From Planococcus beigongshangi (GTDB lineage: Bacteria; Bacillota; Bacilli; Bacillales_A; Planococcaceae), in contig NZ_JADHDU010000002.1 in the NCBI RefSeq assembly GCF_016820495.1, positions 62,001-126,000 of the forward strand: 64,000 nucleotides of DNA, read 5' to 3'. Both the position numbers and the translations under genes were made by a program. The notes under the pieces were generated by a model that searched no databases, was not told the DNA's origin, and was given only the letters and a program-made list of their open reading frames with translations. Below, piece by piece: positions 17,948-27,364 of the stretch. Numbering within the stretch: position 1 is the stretch's first letter; every line of letters begins with the position of its first letter.

Positions 17948-18892
17948 ATGAAACAATATTTGGATCTTTGCAATCATATCCTTGAAAATGGAGCAAAAAA
18001 AGAAGACCGCACAGGAACCGGGACTTTGAGCGTGTTCGGTTACCAGATGCGCTATGACCTTGCAGAAGGATTCCCTTTGATGACGACGAAAAAGACTGCC
18101 TTTCGCCTGATCGTTTCAGAATTGCTCTGGTTCTTAAAAGGTGACACCAATGTCCGGGCCTTAATTGCAGAAAATAATCATATCTGGGATGAATGGGCTT
18201 TTGGCCAGTGGGTGTCGAGTCCGGAATATGCAGGTCCTGATATGACCGATTTCGGCCGAAGAGCCCAAAAGGATGACGAATTCGCCGTTCTGTATAAAGA
18301 GCAGATGACTATCTTTCAGGAGAAAATTTTAGAGGATGATTCATTTGCTGAAAAATACGGCGACCTGGGCCCTGTCTACGGGAAGCAATGGCGCTCCTGG
18401 CATACGACAACAGGCGAAACGATCGATCAATTGAAGAATGTCATCGACGCCATCAAGAAAAATCCGGATTCCCGCCGCCATCTGGTGACTGCCTGGAATC
18501 CGGAATTCGTAGAGGATATGGCTCTGCCACCGTGCCATACAATGTTCCAATTTTACGTGGCGGACGGCAAACTGTCCTGCCAGCTTTATCAGCGCAGTGC
18601 AGACGTCTTTTTGGGAGTGCCCTTCAATATCGCTTCCTATGCATTATTGACCCATCTGATTGCCCGTGAATGCGGACTTCAAGTGGGCGAATTTGTCCAC
18701 ACCACAGGAGATACGCATCTCTATGTGAACCATCTCGACCAGGTGAGGGAGCAGCTGAGCCGAACACCGAAACCGCTGCCGACGATCGCAATAAACGAAT
18801 CGGTCGAGTCGATTTTTGATCTTACATTGGAAGATATCCGGATTGAAGGGTACGATCCCCATCCGCGGATATCAGCGCCTGTAGCTGTTTAG
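17948..18892 (+). CDS. thyA: Thymidylate synthase ThyA
   Basis: Catalyses dUMP to dTMP using methylene-tetrahydrofolate. At 314 residues it is of the longer firmicute type with the extra insertion (about 85-140). The nucleophile Cys is in [11 protein letters not shown]; the phosphate-binding SRRH motif and [12 protein letters not shown] are present. ATG 17948 has GGAGG 9-13 nt upstream; the frame is open 26 codons further, through the preceding terminator, so earlier starts are unlikely. It is followed 11 bp later by dfrA, the enzyme that regenerates its spent cofactor. Confidence 0.97.
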   Translation: MKQYLDLCNHILENGAKKEDRTGTGTLSVFGYQMRYDLAEGFPLMTTKKTAFRLIVSELLWFLKGDTNVRALIAENNHIWDEWAFGQWVSSPEYAGPDMTDFGRRAQKDDEFAVLYKEQMTIFQEKILEDDSFAEKYGDLGPVYGKQWRSWHTTTGETIDQLKNVIDAIKKNPDSRRHLVTAWNPEFVEDMALPPCHTMFQFYVADGKLSCQLYQRSADVFLGVPFNIASYALLTHLIARECGLQVGEFVHTTGDTHLYVNHLDQVREQLSRTPKPLPTIAINESVESIFDLTLEDIRIEGYDPHPRISAPVAV

Positions 18893-18903
18893 GAGGAAAA
18901 AGA

Positions 18904-19401
18904 ATGATTTCATTGATGGTTGCGCACGACCCGAACCATGTCATCGGACGGGACAATCAATTGCCATGGCATATACCGGAGGATCTTGCTTATTTCAAAA
19001 AACACACGGTCGGAAAAGCGATCGTGATGGGGCGGAATACGTTCGAATCGATCGGCCGTCCGCTGCCGAAACGACTGAATATCGTCGTTACGCGCAATAA
19101 AGAGCTGGAGATCGACGGAGTGGATATTGTCCATTCCATCGAAGACGGCGTCAAAAGGGCCGAGCAGTTCCATGAAGAAGTGATGATCATCGGCGGTGAG
19201 CAGATTTTCAGGAGCATTCTTCCGGAAGCGGACCGCCTGTATATCACGCTGATCCATAAAGAATTCGAAGGTGACACCTTTTTCCCTGAATATGGAGACG
19301 AATGGGAATTGACGGCTGAATCAGAGCGGTTCGAATCGGGCGGAGTCCCATACAGTTACCTGATTTTTGATCGCCGGAGCGGAGGAGACGGCAATGTTTA
19401 G
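18904..19401 (+). CDS. dfrA: Dihydrofolate reductase
   Basis: Reduces dihydrofolate to tetrahydrofolate; the target of trimethoprim. 165 residues with the substrate loop LPWHIPEDLAYFK (catalytic Asp about 27), the NADPH motif MGRNTFESIGRPLP and the C-terminal IIGGEQIF. AGGAGGAAAAAGA precedes the ATG. Third member of the thyA unit; its 3' end overlaps the acyltransferase start by 8 bp. Confidence 0.97.
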   Translation: MISLMVAHDPNHVIGRDNQLPWHIPEDLAYFKKHTVGKAIVMGRNTFESIGRPLPKRLNIVVTRNKELEIDGVDIVHSIEDGVKRAEQFHEEVMIIGGEQIFRSILPEADRLYITLIHKEFEGDTFFPEYGDEWELTAESERFESGGVPYSYLIFDRRSGGDGNV

Positions 19402-20122
19402 TTCCATCCGCACATTTTCTTTCCTGTTCGGCTATCTCCCTGTTGCGGCAGTAAAGTTAAAAGGATTCCAAAAGAAGAAACCGCATTTGAGTAGAGACGA
19501 ATACGACCGGTTGGTTCACACGGAACCGCTGAAATGGGCAGCCGGAATCATGAAGCGTACAAAAAGTGAAGTTTCAGTCACCGGACTTGAACGGCTGCCG
19601 GAAGGGCCAGTCCTTTTCGTCAGCAATCATGAAGGCAATTTCGATATTCCGGTCATCCTATCGAGCATCCCGAAACCATTCGGGTTCATATCGAAAAAAG
19701 AAGTGAAAAAACTTCCGATCATACCGGTATACATGGAAGATATGAATTGTGTCTTCATCGACAGGACCGACCGCAGAAGTGCGCTGAAGTCAATATCGGA
19801 TACAGCCGAAAAGCTGAAAGAAGGCCATTCGATCCTGATCTTTCCGGAAGGCACCCGGAGCAAAGGGGCAGGGATCAGCGAATTTAAAGCCGGTTTCATG
19901 CGGATTGCCTCGGATGCGGGTGTGCCGATAGTGCCGCTGGCGATAAAAGGGACAGCGGATATCATGGAGAAGAACAACAATAAAATCAGGCCAGCCAATG
20001 TAACTTTGGAAGTGCTGGAACCGATTGGACCTGAAATATACAAGGGAATGCCTTCTAAAGAGGCGGTCCGGTTTGTGCAGGACACAGTCGAACAGGCTCT
20101 GGACATGCATTCCGATAAATAA
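19394..20122 (+). CDS. PlsC-type 1-acylglycerol-3-phosphate acyltransferase (YpkP-like)
   Basis: Membrane-associated acyltransferase of 242 residues that would convert lysophosphatidate to phosphatidate. Motif I is NHEGNFD (the HX4D-type catalytic pair), motif II is near VFIDRTDRR and motif III is FPEGTRSK. An N-terminal hydrophobic patch (about 4-20) anchors it. ATG 19394 is preferred because GGAGGAG precedes it inside dfrA. B. subtilis has the homologue ypkP after dfrA, so the order is conserved. Confidence 0.85.
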   Translation: MFSSIRTFSFLFGYLPVAAVKLKGFQKKKPHLSRDEYDRLVHTEPLKWAAGIMKRTKSEVSVTGLERLPEGPVLFVSNHEGNFDIPVILSSIPKPFGFISKKEVKKLPIIPVYMEDMNCVFIDRTDRRSALKSISDTAEKLKEGHSILIFPEGTRSKGAGISEFKAGFMRIASDAGVPIVPLAIKGTADIMEKNNNKIRPANVTLEVLEPIGPEIYKGMPSKEAVRFVQDTVEQALDMHSDK

Positions 20123-20133
20123 GCGGTCTTACC

Positions 20134-20160
20134 CGGCTGAAGGCGGTAACGCCTCAGCCT
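20134..20160 (+). terminator. Possible terminator
   Basis: GGCTGAAGGCG pairs with CGCCTCAGCC (one bulge) across GTAA; the tail is only weakly T-rich. Confidence 0.5.
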
Positions 20161-20232
20161 TAAAAGTTGCCTTGCCTCCTGTATGTTTTTAGAATAGGAA
20201 ATAAGGTATATAAGAAAGAAGGAAGTGATGTC

Positions 20233-21072
20233 ATGTCAAGGATTCATATAGTGACGGATTCGACTTCGGATCTGCGTCCTGAAATTTTAAAACAGTATGA
20301 TGTGCACATGGTGCCGTTAACGATTCAAATTGGCGAGAAAACCTATTTGGACCGAATCGATCTGGAACCGAAATCGTTTCTTGAGCTGATGGAAAAAGCG
20401 GATGAACTGCCGAAAAGTTCACAGCCGGCTCCGGGGATTTTCAAAGAGCTATACGATAAACTCGGTGAAAATGGGGACCAGGTCCTGTCGATCCACATGA
20501 CCGGAGGAATGAGCGGGACAGTGGAATCGGCACGTGCTGCGGCGGAACTGACGGATACGGATGTAACGGTCATCGATTCACGTTATATTTCCTATGCGTT
20601 GTCTTTCCAGGTGCTGGAAGCGGCACAGATGGCCAAAGAAGGAAAATCGATGGAAGAAATCGTAGCCAGAGTGGATGAAATCAGACGCAATACAAAATTG
20701 TTCGTCGTTGTGGATACGCTCGATAACCTGGTCAAGGGTGGACGCATCGGAAAAGGCCGAGCCCTGGTCGGCTCATTTTTGAAGATCAAGCCGATCGCAT
20801 CACTGGATGACGGGGAATATACACCTGTCGCTAAAGCGCGCAGCCATAAAAAAGTGGTGGATTACCTGTTTGAGGATTTCATGGAACGCACAAAAGGCAA
20901 AACGGTCAAAGGTGTAGGGTTTGCCCATGCCAATGGTTTTGCGATGGCGGAGCCGCTGCGTGACCGAATCATCGAGTCCGGTTTCAGCGATGTCTATTTC
21001 GACTATACGACCCCGGTGATCTCGACCCATACAGGGATTGGTGCGTTAGGATTTATGTTCTATACCGATTAA
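20233..21072 (+). CDS. DegV-family fatty-acid-binding protein
   Basis: A 279-residue two-domain protein. The N-terminal EDD domain opens with HIVTDSTSDL, then VPLTIQIG, and SSQPAPG in the fatty-acid pocket; the second half contains RIGKGRALVGSFLKIKP. DegV/FakB proteins bind a fatty acid and present it to the FakA kinase for phosphorylation. ATG 20233 has GAAGGAAGTG upstream. No fakA is in the window. It is followed by a 500-bp repeat cluster. Confidence 0.88.
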   Translation: MSRIHIVTDSTSDLRPEILKQYDVHMVPLTIQIGEKTYLDRIDLEPKSFLELMEKADELPKSSQPAPGIFKELYDKLGENGDQVLSIHMTGGMSGTVESARAAAELTDTDVTVIDSRYISYALSFQVLEAAQMAKEGKSMEEIVARVDEIRRNTKLFVVVDTLDNLVKGGRIGKGRALVGSFLKIKPIASLDDGEYTPVAKARSHKKVVDYLFEDFMERTKGKTVKGVGFAHANGFAMAEPLRDRIIESGFSDVYFDYTTPVISTHTGIGALGFMFYTD

Positions 21073-21183
21073 TTAGAAACGCGACGGCACCCGTTAAGCT
21101 CTGATAAGCATAAGACTGAACAGCAGAGTGGCTGGAGTCTAGACAACTCTATTAATGGAATTAAGGAAATGACATTTAGATTT
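21073..21183. other. Intergenic, nothing recognised
   Basis: Spacer between the degV-family gene and the composite repeat; no ORF, terminator or fold stands out. Confidence 0.4.
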
Positions 21184-21400
21184 CGCTTCGGCGCTATGGA
21201 CAAGCTTCCCACAATAAGCCGAGAAGAACACTCGTCTTATTGCTCCAGCCAGTCCTGAGCCGCGCCTTTGCTTAGATCCACTTCTTGAGATGAAGTGAAG
21301 GAGCAAAGACTCCTTAGAGACTCGGCATAGACTTGAGCACCCACTCGGACGAAGGTCCGAGTTCGCTTATGGAAACCACTTCAACACGAGAAGGATTTCT
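21184..21400. repeat. Composite repeat, C unit (copy 1)
   Basis: Begins CGCTTCGGCGCTATGGAC, then CACAATAAGCCGAGAAGAAC, and contains the hairpin CTCGGAC-GAAG-GTCCGAG at about 21341-21358. The same blocks recur in the same order at 49064-49358. It directly abuts a reversed A unit. No protein product is supported. Confidence 0.8.
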
Positions 21401-21401
21401 A

Positions 21402-21533
21402 AGATATGGAGCAAAACAGCGAAGACTCCCAAGGGATCAGCGAAGTGCTGAGATCCACTCGGGCGAAGTGAAACGAGACCGAGTTAGCTCAGCGCAAGCC
21501 CCAAGGAAAGCGGAGCTGTTTTGCGGAATATCG
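21402..21533. repeat. A-type repeat, reversed (copy 1)
   Basis: Runs from AGATATGGAGCAAAACAGCG to GAGCTGTTTTGCGGAATATCG, with an internal block GTGCTGAGATCCACTCGGGC. It has imperfect inverted ends (GCAAAACAGC against GCTGTTTTGC) and is the reverse complement of the copies at 26793, 40741 and 54137. Confidence 0.85.
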
Positions 21534-21630
21534 AATTCTGTAGAGTAATTAATTCCATTTATATACAAACAGTAAATACTTTTTTAAAATTTAAGTCGAA
21601 ATTTCCACAGATCACAAAGGAGAGAAAAGA

Positions 21631-22422
21631 GTGAAACGCATCCTCTATGTAGTTTTATTGGCCACGGTAGTATTAGCGGGATGCAGTTCCTCTTTTATAT
21701 TCGGCAACGATGAAGCGACACCTCGAGTGCAAACCGTATTTGCCGGATACAATGTGCCGCCGAACTTTATTCCGCAGGCGCTGATCATCACTGCCCTCGG
21801 CGACTCTTTGTCCCAAGGGGTTGGCGATGAAGAAAACAGAGGCGGTTATGTCGGCAGGCTGGCAGCTGAAATCAGGCAGTGGCCGGGGGTTTACGGAGCG
21901 GCCGTAGAAAATACGGCAAAACGGGGCCGGCGGAGTGATCAGCTTCTGGCAATGTTCCAGAAAGGTGAACTGACCGGTCCGGTTACAGAAGCTGATTATA
22001 TCGTGATGACCATTGGCGGCAATGATATTATGCGCATTGTGAAACGCGATCTGTTCAATTTGACGATCGAGGCGTTTCAGGAAGAACTGGTTTTTTACGA
22101 AAACCGCTACATGAATATCTATTCCACCGTCAGGTCCATGAATCCCCAGGCACCTGTCATTGTCATCGGCGTCTATAATCCGTTTTCTCTGATTACGGAC
22201 GAAGTGGATGAGTTTGATGAAATCATTGCCGCCTATAATGATGCAATGGAAGATATTGTGGAAGATGATCCGCAAGCCTGCTTCGTTCCGGTGGAGGATT
22301 TGTTTACAGGAAATGATAATCTGGTCTACCATACCGATTTCTTCCACCCGAATGCAAAAGGCTATGATCTGATGGCTGAGCGGATTGTAGAACGGATGGA
22401 AGAATGCGGCATGGTGTTTTAA
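21631..22422 (+). CDS. ypmR: YpmR-like SGNH/GDSL lipoprotein hydrolase
   Basis: A 263-residue secreted lipoprotein. The signal peptide ends in a lipobox (LAGC, Cys18 or so). The SGNH blocks are all present: GDSLSQG with the nucleophile Ser (block I), a Gly near NTAKRGRRS (II), IGGNDI (III) and DFFHPNAKG with the catalytic Asp and His (V). It would hydrolyse an ester outside the membrane. GTG start after AAAGGAGAG. It is followed closely by ypmS, as in B. subtilis. Confidence 0.88.
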   Translation: MKRILYVVLLATVVLAGCSSSFIFGNDEATPRVQTVFAGYNVPPNFIPQALIITALGDSLSQGVGDEENRGGYVGRLAAEIRQWPGVYGAAVENTAKRGRRSDQLLAMFQKGELTGPVTEADYIVMTIGGNDIMRIVKRDLFNLTIEAFQEELVFYENRYMNIYSTVRSMNPQAPVIVIGVYNPFSLITDEVDEFDEIIAAYNDAMEDIVEDDPQACFVPVEDLFTGNDNLVYHTDFFHPNAKGYDLMAERIVERMEECGMVF

Positions 22423-22440
22423 ACAGAGGGGTGAGAAGCG

Positions 22441-23016
22441 ATGAAATTCTGGCGAGCTGCATTTATTGCGTTGTTGGCGGTCAATCTCCTGGTGGTGATC
22501 GGTTTCGTCTTTTATATCACGATTCCGGCAGAAGATCATGTCGGCTATCAGGCTGAAAAAAGAGCCTTTGCGCAGGGCAACACATTGACAGTCAGGACTT
22601 CCAAAGCCGATTTTGAAGGGATCGCCAATTCGTATATCCGCGATGCAATGAAAGACCAGCCGATCCCATTGACATTATCGGTGGAAAATGATGTGGCGCT
22701 GTCTACGGAATTGCAGGTCTTCTCCATGTCTTTGCCGATCCTGTTGAAATTTGAACCGCATGTCCAGGAAGATGGGAATCTGCTTTTGGAACAGAAATCC
22801 GTCAATGTGGGCATGCTTGATATACCTCCGGAATCCGCATTGAAATTATTGCGCGATTCGGTGTCCCTTCCTGAATTCATGGAAGTGAATCCAGCTTCGG
22901 AGGAAGTTTTGCTGAGGCTGACTGATATACCATTGGATGACGGAATCAGTGTCAGGGCGGAAGCTTTTAATCTGGAAGAAGATGATATCCGGTTACGGGT
23001 AACCTTCACACAATAG
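22441..23016 (+). CDS. ypmS: YpmS-like membrane-anchored protein (DUF2140)
   Basis: A 191-residue protein with an N-terminal membrane anchor (about 4-30) and an extracellular beta-rich domain containing SVENDVALSTELQVFS and MEVNPASEEVLLRLTDIPL, typical of the DUF2140 family. Function unknown. GAGGGGTGAGAAG lies before the ATG. Conserved pairing with ypmR suggests joint action at the cell surface. Confidence 0.82.
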   Translation: MKFWRAAFIALLAVNLLVVIGFVFYITIPAEDHVGYQAEKRAFAQGNTLTVRTSKADFEGIANSYIRDAMKDQPIPLTLSVENDVALSTELQVFSMSLPILLKFEPHVQEDGNLLLEQKSVNVGMLDIPPESALKLLRDSVSLPEFMEVNPASEEVLLRLTDIPLDDGISVRAEAFNLEEDDIRLRVTFTQ

Positions 23017-23031
23017 AAAGAGGTGCTGGAT

Positions 23032-23562
23032 TTGAAAACGGAAAAAGCGACATTTGCAGGAGGCTGTTTCTGGTGCATGGTTAAACCATTCGACAGTCTG
23101 CCGGGCATAGAATCGGTGGTCAGCGGCTATACGGGCGGCGAATTGGAAAATCCGACATACGAGCAGGTCTGCACAAATTTGACCGGTCATAAAGAAGCTG
23201 TCGAAATTGTTTTCCAGCCGGACGTTTACCCATATGAAAAATTATTGGAAATTTTTTGGTCTCAAATCGATCCGACAGATGGCGGCGGCCAATTCTTTGA
23301 CCGCGGTTCATCCTATGCCCCCGCTATTTTCTATCATAATGAAGAGCAGCGTGCGGCAGCTGAATTATCGAAGGAGCAGCTGGAGGCGTCAGGGAAATTC
23401 GATAAACCGGTTGTAACGCCGATTCTCGAAGCCAAGCCGTTTTATTTGGCTGAAATCTATCACCAGGACTATTATAAGAAGAATCCTGCACATTATGAGC
23501 GATATTCCGTAGGCTCAGGCAGGGCTGCTTTTATCCAAAGAAACTGGGGGGAATCACAATGA
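23032..23562 (+). CDS. msrA: Peptide methionine-S-sulfoxide reductase MsrA
   Basis: Reduces Met-S-sulfoxide in proteins. 176 residues with the active site GGCFWCM (Cys12 nucleophile), the YEQVC and TGH motifs and the DYYKKNP tail region. TTG 23032 is preferred over GTG 23023, since AAGAGGTG then stands 6 nt before the start and the length equals that of the second MsrA at 53490-54020. Its end overlaps msrB by 4 bp (ATGA), giving the stereochemically complementary pair from one mRNA. Confidence 0.92.
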   Translation: MKTEKATFAGGCFWCMVKPFDSLPGIESVVSGYTGGELENPTYEQVCTNLTGHKEAVEIVFQPDVYPYEKLLEIFWSQIDPTDGGGQFFDRGSSYAPAIFYHNEEQRAAAELSKEQLEASGKFDKPVVTPILEAKPFYLAEIYHQDYYKKNPAHYERYSVGSGRAAFIQRNWGESQ

Positions 23563-23984
23563 GTGAAGATCTTAAACAGAAATTGACTCCAATGCAATAT
23601 CATGTGACACAGGAAAGCGGCACTGAACCGCCGTTTCAGGGAGAATATGATCAGCATTTTGAAGAAGGCATATACGTCGATATCGTATCAGGCAAACCAC
23701 TGTTCAGTTCAAAAGATAAATACGACGCACATTGCGGATGGCCGAGCTTTGCAAAACCGATCGAAGCGGAAGAGGTCAAGGAAAGTTTCGATACGAGCCA
23801 TGGCATGCGACGCACAGAAGTACGTTCTGCTACTGCCGACTCGCATCTGGGGCATCTGTTCCCGGACGGGCCATCCGAACTTGGCGGCCTGCGTTATTGC
23901 ATCAACTCTGCAGCGCTCCGTTTCGTAGCTAAGGACGATCTTGAAAAAGAGGGCTATCCTGAATACAGACAGCTCTTCGAATAA
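23559..23984 (+). CDS. msrB: Peptide methionine-R-sulfoxide reductase MsrB
   Basis: Reduces Met-R-sulfoxide. 141 residues with CGWPSF (about 51-56), TRIWGH-equivalent ADSHLGHLF, and the catalytic Cys in RYCINSAAL. The paired CxxC zinc sites of many MsrB proteins are absent, as in B. subtilis MsrB. Translationally coupled to msrA and ended by a GC terminator. Confidence 0.93.
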   Translation: MSEDLKQKLTPMQYHVTQESGTEPPFQGEYDQHFEEGIYVDIVSGKPLFSSKDKYDAHCGWPSFAKPIEAEEVKESFDTSHGMRRTEVRSATADSHLGHLFPDGPSELGGLRYCINSAALRFVAKDDLEKEGYPEYRQLFE

Positions 23985-24027
23985 CATCTTCCGTTCCAGC
24001 CACAGCAAGTCAGGAAACATTTAAATT

Positions 24028-24058
24028 CCCCCGGTCAGGCTGTCCGGGGTTTTATTTT
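24028..24058 (+). terminator. Intrinsic terminator
   Basis: CCCCGG pairs with CCGGGG across a 9-nt loop, then TTTTATTTT. Confidence 0.85.
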
Positions 24059-24084
24059 GCATTAATTGGGAGGGTCCCCTGAAT

Positions 24085-24300
24085 ATGGACAAATCATTTT
24101 ACCATTTTGCACTGAGCTACAGGGGAAAACTGAATGCCGACGATTTCTCGCGTTTTGCCGATGCGATGTTTTTGGACCATTCATTTCCCAGAAGCGCGAA
24201 GGATTTCGAAAAAATCTCCAGGTATCTGGAAGAACGTGCGCATCCCGTCATGAAAGTTTCCGTGTTCGACGAAATGTGGGATGAATATATCCGTCTATAA
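24085..24300 (+). CDS. yozE: YozE-family SAM-like small protein
   Basis: A 71-residue helical protein, matching the YozE SAM-like fold family (short Bacillales proteins; HFPR-type core here as DHSFPRSAKDFEKISRYLE). Function unknown. GGGAGGG lies 10 nt before the ATG. It stands between the msrB terminator and deoD, probably with its own promoter. Confidence 0.8.
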   Translation: MDKSFYHFALSYRGKLNADDFSRFADAMFLDHSFPRSAKDFEKISRYLEERAHPVMKVSVFDEMWDEYIRL

Positions 24301-24369
24301 TGCTCTTCATTGCACTGACGGCTAAAAAACAGTATGATAAGTACGACTAAAATAAAGTGAGGTTTTATC

Positions 24370-25074
24370 ATGAGTGTTCATATCAATGCAAAAAAAGGCG
24401 AAATCGCCGACACGATCCTTCTTCCAGGAGATCCGCTTCGCGCGAAATACATCGCTGAAACGTTTTTGGAAGATGTAACAATGTACAACGAAGTCCGTAA
24501 TATGTTCGGCTACACCGGAACTTATAAAGGCAAACGCATTTCTGTTCAAGGTACTGGAATGGGCGTACCATCCATTTCCATCTATACAACAGAATTGATG
24601 AACGAATACGACGTTAAGAAATTGATCCGTGTCGGAACTTGCGGTTCGATCCATAAGGATGTAAAAGTCCGTGATGTCATTTTGGCGCAAAGCGCATCTA
24701 CAGATTCGAATATGAACTCGATCATTTTCGGCAACGTATCCTATGCTCCGACTGCAGATTTCGATTTGCTGTTGAAAGCTTATAACGCTGGACTTGAAAA
24801 AGGCTTGAACTTGCGTGTAGGTAACGTTTTCACTGAAGACGTTTTCTATAACGACCATGCAGAACACGAGAAATGGGCACAGTACGGCGTATTGGCATTG
24901 GAGATGGAATCTTCGGCTCTTTACACGCTTGCTGCCAAATTTGGAGCTAAGGCATTGTCGATCCTGACTGTCAGCGATCACTTGCTGACTGGAGAAGTGA
25001 CGACTTCTGAAGAACGCCAAACGACGTTCAACGACATGATCGTTGTTGCGCTTGAAGCTGCAATCCAGGACTAA
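24370..25074 (+). CDS. deoD: Purine nucleoside phosphorylase DeoD
   Basis: Phosphorolysis of purine (deoxy)nucleosides to base plus (deoxy)ribose-1-phosphate; hexameric trimer-of-dimers family. 234 residues with [10 protein letters not shown] near the N-terminus, RVGTCGS phosphate site (about 85-91), EMESSALY ribose site and SDHLLTGE catalytic Asp. Codon use is more optimised than in the neighbours, which suggests high expression. Monocistronic with its own terminator. Confidence 0.96.
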   Translation: MSVHINAKKGEIADTILLPGDPLRAKYIAETFLEDVTMYNEVRNMFGYTGTYKGKRISVQGTGMGVPSISIYTTELMNEYDVKKLIRVGTCGSIHKDVKVRDVILAQSASTDSNMNSIIFGNVSYAPTADFDLLLKAYNAGLEKGLNLRVGNVFTEDVFYNDHAEHEKWAQYGVLALEMESSALYTLAAKFGAKALSILTVSDHLLTGEVTTSEERQTTFNDMIVVALEAAIQD

Positions 25075-25095
25075 ACGAAAAACATACATGGAAAA

Positions 25096-25120
25096 GAGAC
25101 TGTCGATACAGTCTTTTTTT
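25096..25120 (+). terminator. Intrinsic terminator
   Basis: GACTGT pairs with ACAGTC around a 4-nt loop (extended by A-T pairs), seven T follow. Confidence 0.85.
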
Positions 25121-25186
25121 CAAATACAGGAATCTGGCTATACGGATAATGATCAATTGCCGTGATTTATGAAAGTGGTGAACAGA

Positions 25187-26731
25187 ATGGATGAGAAACA
25201 TCCGGAAGAGGGAAATGAGCAATTGCCGCCAGTGGAAGAATCCAAAGGGCATTATATCCGCCTGAAAACTTTTTCTTTCATTATGCTGGTCGTGCTGCTG
25301 ATATTGGCAACTGCAGGGCTGACGGTTTTCGCATTGACCTTCGGCGACGAGAAAGCGGTGGAAGTGAATTCACCTGAACGCCGTGAATTCCAGAAATTAT
25401 ACTCTGCTTATGATGAAATACAGACCAAATATTTTGAAGAAGTGGACGGCGAAGAATTGATCAATGGTGCCATCAATGGCATGGTCGATTCACTCGGCGA
25501 TCCATATTCCGATTACATGAATGAAGAAGAAGCTTCCCAGTTCCTTGAAGGGATTTCTTCAAGCTTTGAGGGAATCGGGGCCGAGGTTCAGGAACGGAAC
25601 GGCTTTATAACAATCGTTTCGCCGATAAAGAATTCTCCAGCCGAAAAAGCTGGCATTCAGCCGAATGACCAGGTGATCGCTGTCGACGGAGAAAGCATCC
25701 AAGGTTTCAGTACGACCGAAGCCGTCATGCTGATCCGTGGGGAAAAGGGAACTGAAGTGACATTGACGATCAAAAGAGGCGACATGCAGGAACCGATGGA
25801 TGTCACAATCGTCCGTGATGAAATTCCGATCGAAACTGTCTATTCCGAAATGATCGGTGACAATGTCGCACATATTCAGATTACCAGCTTTTCACAGGAT
25901 ACCTTTACAGAACTGAAAGAGGCTATTTCCGAAATGGAAGAAGAAGGCATGCAGGCGATGGTCATCGATGTGCGCCAAAATCCGGGCGGTCTATTGCAAT
26001 CCGCTCTGGAAATCTCTAACTTGTTCATCGAAGATGGTGAAGAAATGTTCGAAGTCCAGGCTAGAGGCCTTGAGCCTGAAATTTATTTGGCATCTGAAGG
26101 CAATAAAGTCAAAATACCGGTTACACTCCTGATCGACGGAGGAAGCGCATCAGCTTCTGAAATTTTGGCCGGGGCAATGAGTGAGTCCGCAGGCATTAAG
26201 CTGATCGGGGAAAAGACGTTCGGCAAAGGGACTGTTCAGACTGCCAACGATCTGGCCGATGGTTCCAACCTGAAATTCACAACGGCCAAATGGCTGACGC
26301 CTGACGGCAACTGGATCCACGAAGAAGGAATAAAACCTGATATCGAAGTTGCTTATCCGGAATATGCATCACTTCCGTATCTGGATGCCACGCTGGAATT
26401 ACAGGACGGGACGATTTCGGAGCAGGTGCGGACAGCTGAAAAAATGCTTGAAGCTCTTGGTTATGAAGTCGGTGAGGTAGACGGCGTATTTGACGAAGCC
26501 ATGGTGACTGCTGTTGAAAGTTTCCAGGAAAGCAAAGAGCTGGAAGTGACTGGCATACTGACAGGCGACAGCATCTATGTACTGATGGATGAATTGCGTG
26601 CGAAAATCCAGGCGGATGATCCGATGCTTCTGGAAGCCAAGAAATTGGTGATGGAAGAAGCGGGCATCGAAGCCGCTCCTCCGGAAACGGATGAAGAGGC
26701 TGAAGAAACCGAAGAGGATTCTGCTGAATAA
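25187..26731 (+). CDS. ctpB: C-terminal processing peptidase (CtpB-like, S41)
   Basis: Membrane-anchored serine protease of about 514 residues facing outward. Order: short cytosolic N-terminus, one transmembrane helix (about 28-50), a helical cap, a PDZ domain (about 110-195) with FEGIGAEV, the S41 protease core with nucleophile Ser in GGSASASEILAGAM (about 320) and the Lys in GEKTFGKGTVQ (about 347), then a peptidoglycan-binding-1 domain (about 415-470) and a Glu-rich tail. ATG 25187 is chosen over 25169, which lacks a ribosome binding site. In sporulating relatives CtpB cleaves SpoIVFA; with no sporulation genes in view, a general envelope role is more likely. Confidence 0.9.
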   Translation: MDEKHPEEGNEQLPPVEESKGHYIRLKTFSFIMLVVLLILATAGLTVFALTFGDEKAVEVNSPERREFQKLYSAYDEIQTKYFEEVDGEELINGAINGMVDSLGDPYSDYMNEEEASQFLEGISSSFEGIGAEVQERNGFITIVSPIKNSPAEKAGIQPNDQVIAVDGESIQGFSTTEAVMLIRGEKGTEVTLTIKRGDMQEPMDVTIVRDEIPIETVYSEMIGDNVAHIQITSFSQDTFTELKEAISEMEEEGMQAMVIDVRQNPGGLLQSALEISNLFIEDGEEMFEVQARGLEPEIYLASEGNKVKIPVTLLIDGGSASASEILAGAMSESAGIKLIGEKTFGKGTVQTANDLADGSNLKFTTAKWLTPDGNWIHEEGIKPDIEVAYPEYASLPYLDATLELQDGTISEQVRTAEKMLEALGYEVGEVDGVFDEAMVTAVESFQESKELEVTGILTGDSIYVLMDELRAKIQADDPMLLEAKKLVMEEAGIEAAPPETDEEAEETEEDSAE

Positions 26732-26737
26732 GATGGA

Positions 26738-26767
26738 AAGGTCCGCCGTGTGCGGGCCTTTTCTTTT
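26738..26767 (+). terminator. Intrinsic terminator
   Basis: AAAGGTCCGC pairs with GCGGGCCTTT (one G-T), then TTTT-rich tail. Confidence 0.85.
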
Positions 26768-26792
26768 GGTTTGTAGCAAGAACTAGAGGAAT

Positions 26793-26923
26793 CGATATTC
26801 CTCAAAAAAGCTTCGGTTTCCTGGGGGCTTGCACTGAGCTAACTCGTGCTTATTGCACTTCGCTTGGTGGATCTCAGCACTTTGCTTGCTCCCCTGGGAT
26901 TCTTGTTGTTTTGCTCCACCTCT
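26793..26923. repeat. A-type repeat, forward (copy 2)
   Basis: Starts CGATATTC, contains GCACTGAGCTAACTCGTGCT and GGTGGATCTCAGCAC, and ends TTGTTTTGCTCC. It is diverged from the copy at 40741 but collinear with it. Confidence 0.8.
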
Positions 26924-27004
26924 CTGATTGCTTTCTATAAGGGACATGATGAACTAATTCTGTTTATTGTGAAAGCCTGCAAATAAATATTATTCTGAAC
27001 CAAA

Positions 27005-27290
27005 ATGTAGCGGAAGACAGCGAAGGGCAAAGATATGCTCCTGCATCGCTGCGCTGCATCGCTGCGCTGCGTCGTCGCAAAGACTTGCCCTCGTAGGCTT
27101 CGGCCAAAGTCTTTCCTGCAGGATGTAGAGCTAGTCCTGAGACCCCACAGTGAAGGTTTGACCGAACAGCATTCGGTCGAACCTTTGCGACGAAACGTGC
27201 AACGCTGCAGGAGCACTGGTTTTCGCAGCGAGCGAGGAGGCTCAGGCAGCTCCCTGCAGAAAGCGTCTGTCTGGAGCGGAATGATTAAAA
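27005..27290. repeat. Mosaic repeat (B-type with inserted D unit)
   Basis: The outer parts (CTGAGACCCC, then GAGGAGGCTCAGGCAGCTCC, GAAAGCGTC and TGGAGCGGAA) match the B-type repeat at 40988. The interior carries TTTGACCGAAC...GTTCGGTC-type hairpin sequence near 27158-27185 and GCAAAGACTTGCCCTCG, which also occur inside the insert at 49380-49650. An internal GCATCGCTGCGCT tandem sits at 27042-27070. Reading frames here are repeat-derived and not credible genes. Confidence 0.65.
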
Positions 27291-27364
27291 AATAGGTGTG
27301 TTTTTCGACTGCCTTTTCTTTTGCTGTTTTATGATAGAATTTAAAGAGATGAAGGAGGGTAACT

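Noticed and set aside
27290-27364. Zur box before the CobW gene
   Set aside because: No TCGTAAT/ATTACGA-like inverted repeat was found in the spacer.
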